The translations under genes and the position numbers were made by a program. Under the pieces are notes generated by a model. It searched no databases and was not told the DNA's origin. It saw nothing but the letters and a program-made list of their open reading frames with translations. A stretch of DNA of 5,451 nt from Ignavibacteriaceae bacterium (GTDB lineage: Bacteria > Bacteroidota > Ignavibacteria > Ignavibacteriales > Ignavibacteriaceae), in contig JALONF010000210.1 of the NCBI GenBank assembly GCA_025455085.1, forward strand, positions 1-5,451, given 5' to 3'. This document shows, piece after piece, positions 1 to 5,183 of this stretch; position 1 is the first letter of the stretch, and every line of letters starts with the position of its first letter.

Positions 1-516
1 GTGCATTTCTTCAATTTCTTCTATCACCTTTTTCCAAACGTCCTCCTTCTTTTCCCAATCGAATCCTACTTTTGATGCTTTTTCCTGAAGCCTGTGAGCT
101 CTTTGCAGAGCAGGAAGCATTTCCGGTACGCCATCAAGAACAGAGTTTCTTCCTTCTTCGAGTTTTATTTCCTCCCAATTCTTTTTTACCTCATTTGCTC
201 CGGATACTTTAACGTCGCCAAATACGTGCGGGTGTCGTCTTATTAACTTACTTTGAATAGAATCAATTACATCATTAATAGTAAAGTCGTTAGACTCTGA
301 TGCAATAATTGTATGAAATACAACATGAAGCAGCAGGTCACCAAGTTCACTTTTCAGGTCATCATAATTTTTCTTTTCGATAGCTTCAACTACTTCGTAG
401 GCCTCCTCGATGGTCGCAGCTTTTATTGAGTCGTTAGTTTGTTCACTATCCCACGGACATTCTTTCCTCAATCTTTTAACAATCTCGACGAATTCATTAA
501 ATTTGTTGCCAGTCAT
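1..516 (-). CDS. mazG: MazG nucleoside triphosphate pyrophosphohydrolase (3' end outside window)
   Basis: MazG hydrolyses (d)NTPs to NMP and pyrophosphate, cleaning non-canonical nucleotides from the cytoplasmic pool and, in E. coli, lowering ppGpp. Visible are 172 codons from an ATG at 516-514; the reading frame is still open at base 1, so the C-terminal end is missing. Family hallmarks read from the reverse complement: CPWD at residues 21-24, the metal-binding helix with EEAYE (about 37-41), ELGDLLLH (about 57-64), RRHPHVFG (about 93-100), and the linker GVPEMLPALQRAHRLQEKAS leading to KVGFDW. This is the arrangement of the long two-domain MazG, whose second domain would begin near the window edge. 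A Shine-Dalgarno AGGA lies 8 bases before the ATG. The gene is divergent from the ridA-like gene across 98 bases. The identification is very secure; which NTP it prefers cannot be read from sequence. Confidence 0.96.
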   Translation of the reverse strand, partial: MTGNKFNEFVEIVKRLRKECPWDSEQTNDSIKAATIEEAYEVVEAIEKKNYDDLKSELGDLLLHVVFHTIIASESNDFTINDVIDSIQSKLIRRHPHVFGDVKVSGANEVKKNWEEIKLEEGRNSVLDGVPEMLPALQRAHRLQEKASKVGFDWEKKEDVWKKVIEEIEEMH

Positions 517-614
517 AAGATAAATCCTAATTCTAATTTAGTATTGAAACACTTGGTAGAGTTGGATTCAAATTTAATCAAAATAAAATTATCTGAAGAG
601 AAACAGAGGAAATA
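517..614. promoter_or_regulatory. Divergent intergenic region mazG / ridA-like
   Basis: These 98 AT-rich bases separate two divergent genes and so must hold both promoters. On the plus strand a TAAAAT at 584-589 resembles a -10 box, but the element 16 bases upstream (TTGGAT, 562-567) matches the -35 consensus poorly. I found no convincing Bacteroidetes-type TAnnTTTG box on either strand and no operator-like palindrome. The promoter role comes from gene layout rather than recognised boxes. Confidence 0.4.
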
Positions 615-1073
615 ATGATTGAAGAAAAACTAAAACAAATGGGAATTACTATACCTGAAGCTGTCAAACCACTTGCAGCTTATATTCCAGCAATGCAAGT
701 TGGAAATCTTGTAATGACTTCCGGGCAGGTACCAATTTCTGCTGGAGCAGTAAAATATTCTGGTAAAGTTGGAAAAGATTTATCAGAAGAGGAAGGAAAG
801 GCAGCAGCGAAACTTTGTGCTTTGAACTGTTTGAGTGCCGTAAAAAGTGTAATCGGCAGCCTGGATAAAATTAAAAGAGTGTTGAAGCTAACTGTATTTG
901 TAAGCAGCGCCGAAGGATTCACTGCGCAGCCAAAAGTTGCAAACGGTGCATCTGAATTTATAGTCGAAATCTTTGGTGAAGCAGGGAAGCATGTTCGCAG
1001 TGCGGTTGGAGTAAGCGAACTTCCTTTAAACTCTGCTGTTGAAATTGAAATGATTGTGGAATTAAAAAGTTAG
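615..1073 (+). CDS. RidA/YjgF/YER057c/UK114 family protein (longer subgroup)
   Basis: RidA-family proteins form cytoplasmic trimers; the archetype hydrolyses reactive enamine/imine intermediates released by PLP enzymes. This 152-residue protein has the N-terminal extension (about 24 residues) of the subgroup starting roughly 'EEKLKQMGI..P', longer than classical RidA (about 128 residues). Family signatures: GNLVMTSGQVP at 30-40, GKVGKDL at 50-56, AAAKLCALNCL at 63-73, VFVSSAEGFTAQP at 94-106, and the C-terminal block RSAVGVSELP. Arg128 and Glu143 have the same 15-residue spacing as Arg105 and Glu120 of E. coli RidA, so the deaminase active-site residues appear kept. The ATG at 615 has AGAGGA at 605-610. 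The gene stands alone between divergent mazG and convergent trpG, so context does not suggest a substrate. Family assignment is secure. Activity on 2-aminoacrylate is not, because other RidA subgroups act on different imines or have no known activity. Confidence 0.93.
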   Translation: MIEEKLKQMGITIPEAVKPLAAYIPAMQVGNLVMTSGQVPISAGAVKYSGKVGKDLSEEEGKAAAKLCALNCLSAVKSVIGSLDKIKRVLKLTVFVSSAEGFTAQPKVANGASEFIVEIFGEAGKHVRSAVGVSELPLNSAVEIEMIVELKS

Positions 1074-1100
1074 TTTAAGCTCAAAGCTTCAACCAATTTT
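1074..1100. terminator. Possible weak bidirectional terminator between convergent ridA and trpG
   Basis: Between and across the two convergent stop codons is a short hairpin: AAGCT (1077-1081), loop CAA, AGCTT (1085-1089), extended by two more T-A pairs past one mismatch. A T-run follows on the plus strand (TTTTT, about 1097-1101) and another on the minus strand (complement of AAAAA, 1064-1068). The stem is short and AT-rich, so its strength as a rho-independent terminator is doubtful. Its placement between converging genes is the main support. Confidence 0.25.
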
Positions 1101-1644
1101 TGATGATATGATTTCCGCTGGGAGTCAGGATTGATTCCGGGTGAAACTGTATTCCTTCGAGGGGAAAAATTTTGTGACGCACACCCATAATTTCTCCGGT
1201 TGAAGCTTTAGCTGAAATTTCGATCTCTTCGGGAAGTGTATTTTCTTGTACGATTAGTGAATGATAACGCATTGCTTCAAAGCTCTGAGGAATATCTTTA
1301 AAGATGGTTTTATTATCATGATTAATTTCAGAAGTTTTTCCGTGAAAGATATTTTCAGCATTGATTATCTCTGCACCGAATAAATAACACATTGCCTGCA
1401 TACCGAGACAAACTCCAAGAATCGGAACCAGATTACCAAATTCTTTAATTACATCGAGAGTCAATCCTGAATTCTCAGGTCTTCCCGGACCAGGGGAAAT
1501 TAAAATTTTATCCGGCTGAAATTTTCTGACTGCAATGATGTTCTCATCATTCTTCAATATCAGAAGTTCATTTTTATATTTACCAAGTAACTGAACAAGA
1601 TTGAAGGTAAATGAGTCATAATTATCAATTACCAGTATTTTCAA
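1081..1644 (-). CDS. trpG: Glutamine amidotransferase, anthranilate / aminodeoxychorismate synthase component II
   Basis: This class I glutamine amidotransferase (187 residues, normal full length) releases ammonia from glutamine for the chorismate-aminating partner, TrpE (tryptophan) or PabB (folate). The N-terminus ILVIDNYDSFTFNLVQ, the oxyanion-loop PGPG at 51-54, the nucleophile motif GVCLGMQ with Cys79, the MRYHSL block at 125-130, and the catalytic His168/Glu170 in FHPES are all present, so the enzyme looks active. The start is a TTG at 1644-1642: it lies directly before KILVIDNYD, and an in-frame stop sits four codons upstream. A weak AGAG lies upstream. No trpE or pabB lies beside it in this window, and the gene appears monocistronic. 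It may serve both partners, as the single amphibolic subunit of B. subtilis does; TrpG versus PabA cannot be settled from sequence. No tryptophan leader or T-box is visible upstream. Confidence 0.92.
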   Translation of the reverse strand: MKILVIDNYDSFTFNLVQLLGKYKNELLILKNDENIIAVRKFQPDKILISPGPGRPENSGLTLDVIKEFGNLVPILGVCLGMQAMCYLFGAEIINAENIFHGKTSEINHDNKTIFKDIPQSFEAMRYHSLIVQENTLPEEIEISAKASTGEIMGVRHKIFPLEGIQFHPESILTPSGNHIIKNWLKL

Positions 1645-1750
1645 ATAAAGCTCTTAATTTTTTAAAAATAGAAGACTTATTATCATTCTGTCCAAATTGT
1701 TCCCTTGAAACTAAGATTTGTCAATGGGTATATTTGACTGCACAAAATTA

Positions 1751-1755
1751 AAGGA
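1751..1755 (+). promoter_or_regulatory. Ribosome-binding site supporting the panD start at 1766
   Basis: AAGGA sits 10 bases before the ATG at 1766. Longer in-frame starts exist (TTG at 1718, ATG at 1724), but no comparable Shine-Dalgarno precedes them. Starting at 1766 also puts the self-cleavage pair at Gly24-Ser25, as in E. coli PanD. Confidence 0.55.
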
Positions 1756-1765
1756 AAAAGTTTTA

Positions 1766-2122
1766 ATGCAAAGAGAAATGTTAAAGTCTAAGATACACCG
1801 GGTCACGGTAACTCAGGCTGAGCTTTACTATGAAGGAAGTATTACAGTCGACAAAGATTTGTTGGAGGCGGCAAATATTTTACCTTATGAAAAAGTTCAG
1901 GTTTTGAATTTTAATAATGGTTCCAGATTGGATACATACACAATTGAAGGAGCGGCAGGCAGCGGAACGATTTGTCTTAATGGTCCGGCAGCCAGGTTTG
2001 GATCTGTTGGTGATGAAGTTATTATTGTTAGTTATGTTCATCTTCCTGAGGAAACCGCTAAGAAATTTAGACCAAAAGTTGTCCTGGTTGATAAAAAAAA
2101 TAAAATAACGAAAGTCTTATAA
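1766..2122 (+). CDS. panD: Aspartate 1-decarboxylase proenzyme
   Basis: PanD decarboxylates L-aspartate to beta-alanine for pantothenate and CoA synthesis. It is made as a proenzyme that cleaves itself between Gly and Ser to create a pyruvoyl cofactor. Read from the ATG at 1766 the protein has 118 residues, near the usual 116-127. All landmarks then fall on E. coli numbering: Lys9, His11, the Gly24-Ser25 cleavage pair in YYEGSITVD, Arg54, Thr57, Tyr58 and Asn72. This agreement is the main reason for this start. The open frame continues upstream to a TTG at 1718, adding 16 residues (MSMGIFDCTKLKEKVL) not usual in the family; an ATG at 1778 (MLKSKIHR) is also possible. No panB or panC is adjacent. 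Cleavage of the proenzyme in some bacteria needs the maturation factor PanZ; none is in the window. Confidence 0.96.
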   Translation: MQREMLKSKIHRVTVTQAELYYEGSITVDKDLLEAANILPYEKVQVLNFNNGSRLDTYTIEGAAGSGTICLNGPAARFGSVGDEVIIVSYVHLPEETAKKFRPKVVLVDKKNKITKVL

Positions 2123-2144
2123 TAAATTGTCAGAAAGATTCTAG

Positions 2145-2175
2145 TTGCTTTTTGTGAGTTATTTATATAAAATTG
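2145..2175 (+). promoter_or_regulatory. Candidate promoter for the exported protein / LytR_C / rsfS cluster
   Basis: TTGCTT (2145-2150) and TAAAAT (2168-2173) are 17 bases apart, a sigma-70-like layout with a good -10 and a poor -35 box. The same bases also fit the Bacteroidetes-type pattern: TTG at 2145-2147, then 20 bases, then TAAAATTG (2168-2175), a 7-of-8 match to TAnnTTTG. It lies 23 bases before the GTG start at 2198. It is found by eye in AT-rich DNA, so chance matches are a concern. Confidence 0.35.
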
Positions 2176-2197
2176 AATTAAAATTTCAGGTGATGAT

Positions 2198-2716
2198 GTG
2201 AAAAATTTATTTTTATTGATCATTTTGTTGTCAGCAACGGCAGCCTTTGCTCAATTTAGAGATAGCGGCTTTGAGACTAACAGCGTAAAAGAAGGAATAG
2301 TTTCTGAAAATTCAAATTCTCTTTTCGGATTTCTTAACTCCGATGATTTTATTATGCGCCATTCATTCAGCTTGAACTATTCAACATTTGCTGGACAGGG
2401 CATGTCATTAACCAGTTATACAAACAGTATGTTTTACAGATTGATGAATAATTTAAATGTACAGTTAGATGTGAGTGTAATGTATTCGCCATACAGTACT
2501 CTCGGTGAGCAATTTCAGAAGGATATCTCTGGAATTTATGTAAGCAACGCAGCAATTAATTATCATCCCTGGGATAATTTTTCAGTTCATCTGCAGTACC
2601 GGAGTATGCCATTTGGCTATGGATATTATCATCCTTTTTATGGATACGGAAACCCTTTTAATTTCAGCTCAGGGATAAATGGTTATCAAACAGAATCGCC
2701 TTTTGAAAATAAGTGA
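2198..2716 (+). CDS. Small exported beta-rich protein of unknown function
   Basis: I do not recognise a named family. The 172-residue product begins with a clear Sec signal peptide: KN, a hydrophobic run to about residue 13, then AAFA before Gln19, giving a predicted signal peptidase I site after Ala18. There is no lipobox cysteine. Residues about 52-137 alternate polar and hydrophobic residues in strand-like stretches (MRHSFSLNYSTF, SMFYRLMNNLNVQLDVSVMY, GIYVSNAAINYHP, FSVHLQYRSMPF), as in outer-membrane or periplasmic beta proteins. Residues about 139-164 are rich in Gly, Tyr, Phe and Pro. The start is GTG at 2198: the ATGs at 2193 and 2196 run straight into TGA, and AGGTGA lies just upstream at 2188-2193 with short spacing. 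Its stop is 35 bases before the next gene, so it probably heads the LytR_C-rsfS cluster. An outer-membrane location is inference. Confidence 0.75.
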   Translation: MKNLFLLIILLSATAAFAQFRDSGFETNSVKEGIVSENSNSLFGFLNSDDFIMRHSFSLNYSTFAGQGMSLTSYTNSMFYRLMNNLNVQLDVSVMYSPYSTLGEQFQKDISGIYVSNAAINYHPWDNFSVHLQYRSMPFGYGYYHPFYGYGNPFNFSSGINGYQTESPFENK

Positions 2717-2740
2717 TGAAAGTTTTAATTCTTAATTGGT

Positions 2741-2745
2741 GAGGA
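2741..2745 (+). promoter_or_regulatory. Strong ribosome-binding site deciding an AUU start
   Basis: GAGGA, within the longer GGTGAGGA (2738-2745), is one of the best Shine-Dalgarno matches in the window. It is followed after exactly six bases by ATT at 2752. No ATG, GTG or TTG in the correct frame lies at a suitable distance; the codons from 2743 to the TTG at 2839 include none of them. Confidence 0.6.
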
Positions 2746-2751
2746 AAAAAA

Positions 2752-3219
2752 ATTTCAACCGGCGATAAAAAAGAAGACTCCTCTAAAAGCATTATCCTAA
2801 ACGTTTCGATTCTCGTACTGATTTTAATTAATTCTATTTTGGCTTATTCACTCATCAATTTAATTCCATTTAATAATAGTGAAGATAATTTTTTACAAGA
2901 CAGTACTGCGGCGAGAATACAAGTGGAAGTTTTGAATGGCTGTGGAGTAAGTGGAGTCGCTGAAGAGTTAACTGACTATTTAAGAACTAATAATATTGAT
3001 GTAGTGAATTTGGGAAACTATCGTTCGTTTGAAATTGAAAACAGCATTATCGTTAGCAGAAACGAAAAAATATATAATGCTGAGAAAGTTGCTGCAATCG
3101 TCGGATTAGATGAGCAAAGTATTATTCAACAGATTAATTCCAACTATTTACTTGATGTTACCTTCATTCTCGGAAAAGATTACAGAGATTTAATCCCATT
3201 AAAAAAGAGGCAAAATTGA
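2752..3219 (+). CDS. Membrane-anchored LytR_C-domain protein, probable AUU start
   Basis: From the ATT at 2752 the product has 155 residues: a short charged N-terminus (STGDKKEDSSKS), one membrane helix at about residues 14-38 (from SIILNVS to NLIPF), a short linker, and a LytR_C-type domain at about 55-145. That domain shows VEVLNGCGVSGVAEELTDYL, matching the 'vLNGsGvsGlA' hallmark, and ends in DVTFILGKDYRDL. LytR_C domains occur at the C-terminus of LytR-CpsA-Psr proteins or alone behind a membrane anchor, facing the cell wall or periplasm; their function is poorly known. The first conventional start in frame is TTG at 2839 (residue 30). It has no ribosome-binding site and would cut the membrane helix in half, so I reject it. 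The stop TGA overlaps the rsfS start by four bases, which suggests translational coupling. An A8 run at 2745-2752 leaves open a one-base error: with seven A's, a GTG at 2739 would read MRKKISTG. Confidence 0.82.
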   Translation: MSTGDKKEDSSKSIILNVSILVLILINSILAYSLINLIPFNNSEDNFLQDSTAARIQVEVLNGCGVSGVAEELTDYLRTNNIDVVNLGNYRSFEIENSIIVSRNEKIYNAEKVAAIVGLDEQSIIQQINSNYLLDVTFILGKDYRDLIPLKKRQN

Positions 3220-3590
3220 ATTCAACAGATTTAGCTCACCGTATCTCGGATATCATCTTCACAAAAAAGGGTTTTAATGTTTTATCAGTTGATTTAAGAA
3301 ACTTGGTTTCTTTTACTGACTACTTTGTGATTTGCTCTGCCGATTCCGATACACAGGTAAAAGCAATTGCTGACGAGGTGGATAAAATTTTATCTGATGA
3401 TGGAATTAAATGCTGGCACAAAGAAGGGCTAAAAGCTCTTAGCTGGGTTTTGCTGGATTATGTTGATGTGGTCGTTCATATCTTTAAGAAAGATTCAAGA
3501 GAGTTTTACAACCTCGAAAAACTCTGGGGAGATGCACCTTCTGAAAAGATGAAAGATCCTTTAGAGAAAGCTTCTGTTACGGCAAAGTGA
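3216..3590 (+). CDS. rsfS: Ribosomal silencing factor RsfS (Iojap/YbeB family)
   Basis: RsfS binds ribosomal protein L14 (uL14) on the free 50S subunit and blocks joining with 30S, lowering translation in starvation or stationary phase. The 124-residue protein is full length for the family. Hallmarks: VLSVDLRNLVSFTDYFVICSA at about 22-42, DTQVKAIADEV at about 45-55, the W-H-K-E-G stretch near 72-76, and the signature SWVLLDYVDVVVHIF followed by REFYNLEKLWGDAP. The start is TTG at 3216, with AGAGG at 3206-3210 five bases upstream. It overlaps the TGA of the LytR_C gene (TTGA, 3216-3219), which favours coupled translation. In many bacteria rsfS neighbours nadD or other translation and ribosome genes; here argS follows 89 bases downstream. 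The identification is secure. Confidence 0.96.
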   Translation: MNSTDLAHRISDIIFTKKGFNVLSVDLRNLVSFTDYFVICSADSDTQVKAIADEVDKILSDDGIKCWHKEGLKALSWVLLDYVDVVVHIFKKDSREFYNLEKLWGDAPSEKMKDPLEKASVTAK

Positions 3591-4270
3591 GAAATATCTT
3601 TTGAGAAGAATAGTTTTTTCCGGTCTACTACTTTAATAAGTTTGCATATCAGATTTTATTTACAATTATTCCTTCTGGATTGAAAAAATATCTACAAAAA
3701 TTATTTGAAGACGCGACAAAGCTATTGCCATATCTTGGTGAAATAGAACTGCTGTTCGATACTCCCAAAATTGAAACACACGGTGATCTTTCTTCAAATG
3801 CAGCATTGCTCTTATCAAAAAAACTCAAGAAGAATCCAAGAGAGTTAGCCGCCGAAATACTTTCTAATCTAGAAATCGATAAAAATATAGTCAGTAAAAC
3901 AGAAATTGCCGGACCGGGATTCATAAACTTTTATTTTACTCCATCATTTATTTCAGAGATTATCAAAGATATAAATGAAAGAGGTGATGATTTTGGAAAG
4001 TCGAAAAAATATTTTGGCAAGAGAGCCAATGTTGAGTTTGTTTCAGCTAATCCAACCGGACCATTAACTGTTGGTCATGGAAGAGGTGCAGTAACAGGTG
4101 ATACTGTTGCCAATATGCTAGAATGGATTGGTTATACAGTCGATCGTGAGTATTATTTCAACGATGCGGGCAGACAAATGCGCGTTCTTGGTGATTCAGT
4201 TAGAATCAGATACTTGAATCTACTCGGAAAGCAAATAGATTTTCCCGAAGATTATTACCAGGGAGAATAT

Positions 4271-4282
4271 ATTGTTGAATGA
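4271..4282 (+). other. First argS deletion junction (frameshifting)
   Basis: The upstream frame reads GEYIVE then TGA at 4280-4282. Conserved sequence resumes in the +1 frame as LNDIKKSLNLL, beginning in the same few bases. Both frames use the bases TTGAA at 4275-4279 (GTT GAA in one, TTG AAT in the other), so deletion between two TTGAA copies would explain the join. That is inference, because the lost DNA cannot be seen. Confidence 0.7.
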
Positions 4283-4574
4283 TATAAAGAAAAGTCTGAA
4301 CCTATTAAAGATTCATCATAAAATTTTCTTCAATGAAAAATCTCTTTATGAAGACGGAAAGATTGATGACCTCCTTGGAAAATTTAAGTCAAATGGTTTA
4401 TCGTACGAAAAAGATGGAGCCATCTGGCTCAAACTTTCTGAATTAACTGGTGGAGAAGATAAAGTGATAGTAAAAGCAACTGGAGAACCAACTTACCGGC
4501 TTCCTGATATTGCTTACCACGCTGTAAAATATGATCGCGGTTACGATGTGATGATTGATATTTTTGGTTCAGAT

Positions 4575-4586
4575 CACAATACTCGT
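4575..4586 (+). other. Second argS deletion junction (in frame)
   Basis: FGSDHN runs directly into TRKANYITL. In ArgS the GADH-type motif is normally followed by some 40 residues (the ATYPDV-like helix, the strand with HQFV, then the KMS-type loop) before TRKANY. The reading frame is kept. The join lies within the bases encoding His-Asn-Thr-Arg. Confidence 0.75.
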
Positions 4587-5183
4587 AAAGCTAACTATAT
4601 TACTTTGGATGAACTGATTGATGAAGTTGGCAGTGATGTAGTCAGATACTTTTTTAATATGAGAACAATTTCTTCTCATATGAATTTTGATATTGACCTT
4701 GCAAAAAAACAAAGTGACGAGAATCCTGTTTTCTATTTGCAATATGCTCACGCAAGAATTTGCTCTATTATTCGAACAGTTGAATCAGAAAATCTGAAAC
4801 CTTCAACGAATAATCTGAATTTGCTGATTGAAGAAGAAGAACAAGGGCTTCTAAAAAAGCTTCACAAGTTTGAGGAAGAAGTCTTATACAGCGCAGAAAA
4901 TTATGAGCCGCAAAAAATCTGTGCTTATCTTGAAGACCTTGCTGCTGCATTCCATAAGTTTTATACTTTCAGGAGAATACTTGGAAGCGAAAAAAATATT
5001 GCTGAAGCACGGTTAGCGTTAGCAGTTGCAACAAAAACTGTAATTAAAAATGGTTTAACTATTCTCGGTGTTTCTGCGCCAGAGAAAATGTAAGGTTTAA
5101 ATTATTTATATAACACAGTTTCATTAGAGTTACTACGCAAAGTGTAAAGAATTATGTTAGCGTTAATTGCGGAGAATAAAATT

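Larger units (their letters stand above)
3680..5093 (+). pseudogene. argS: Arginyl-tRNA synthetase, broken by two deletions
   Basis: ArgS charges tRNA-Arg with arginine and is normally essential. The first 200 codons (TTG at 3680 to TGA at 4280-4282) hold the N-terminal domain (THGDLSSNAALLLSK, GPGFINFYF) and the first Rossmann half with the HIGH-type motif SANPTGPLTVGHGRGA (TVGH at 130-133). The rest (about 4275-5093) is in another frame and holds NEKSLYEDGKIDDLL, PTYRLPDIAYH, FGSDH, TRKANYITLDELIDEVGSDVVRYFF and an intact DALR anticodon-binding domain ending LGVSAPEKM. Two family segments are missing: an estimated 30 residues between GEYIVE and LNDIKK, with a frame change, and an estimated 40 between GSDH and TRKANY, in frame, including the KMS part of KMSTR. 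About 473 residues remain against some 550 expected. The start TTG has no visible ribosome-binding site. No other stops or shifts occur, so the damage is recent or an assembly artefact. Confidence 0.88.

Noticed and set aside
680..922. 80-codon open frame on the minus strand inside the ridA-like gene.
   Set aside because: It is wholly antisense to a conserved gene, and its composition mirrors that gene's codons; no homology features.
2131..2155. Possible terminator after panD: AGAA/TTCT hairpin followed by TTTTT.
   Set aside because: Four-base stem with a three-base loop and unpaired flanks; not stable, and the area fits better as a promoter for the next gene.
2839..3219. LytR_C gene starting at the TTG at 2839.
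   Set aside because: It splits the membrane helix, has no ribosome-binding site, and leaves the strong site at 2741-2745 without a gene.
3590..3620. Possible terminator after rsfS: TCTT/AAGA stem followed by a T6 run.
   Set aside because: The stem is four AT-rich pairs, too weak to support a rho-independent terminator; the T-run alone is not evidence.
3591..3679. Possible N-terminal extension of argS through the open frame upstream of 3680.
   Set aside because: The frame is open upstream, but the translated stretch has no ArgS resemblance and no start with a ribosome-binding site; the family begins at about KKYLQKLF.
3649..3924. 91-codon minus-strand open frame over the argS start.
   Set aside because: Shadow of the argS coding frame; no ribosome-binding site or recognisable protein features.
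4271..4290. Programmed ribosomal frameshift joining the two argS frames.
   Set aside because: No slippery heptamer or downstream structure is evident, and a shift alone would not restore the missing conserved residues at this point or at the second junction.
5012..5165. Direct repeat GTTAGCGTTA at 5012-5021 and 5156-5165, flanking the end of argS, considered as attachment-site-like repeats.
   Set aside because: Only 10 bases match, one copy lies within conserved argS coding sequence, and no integrase or tRNA gene is visible; chance is a sufficient explanation.
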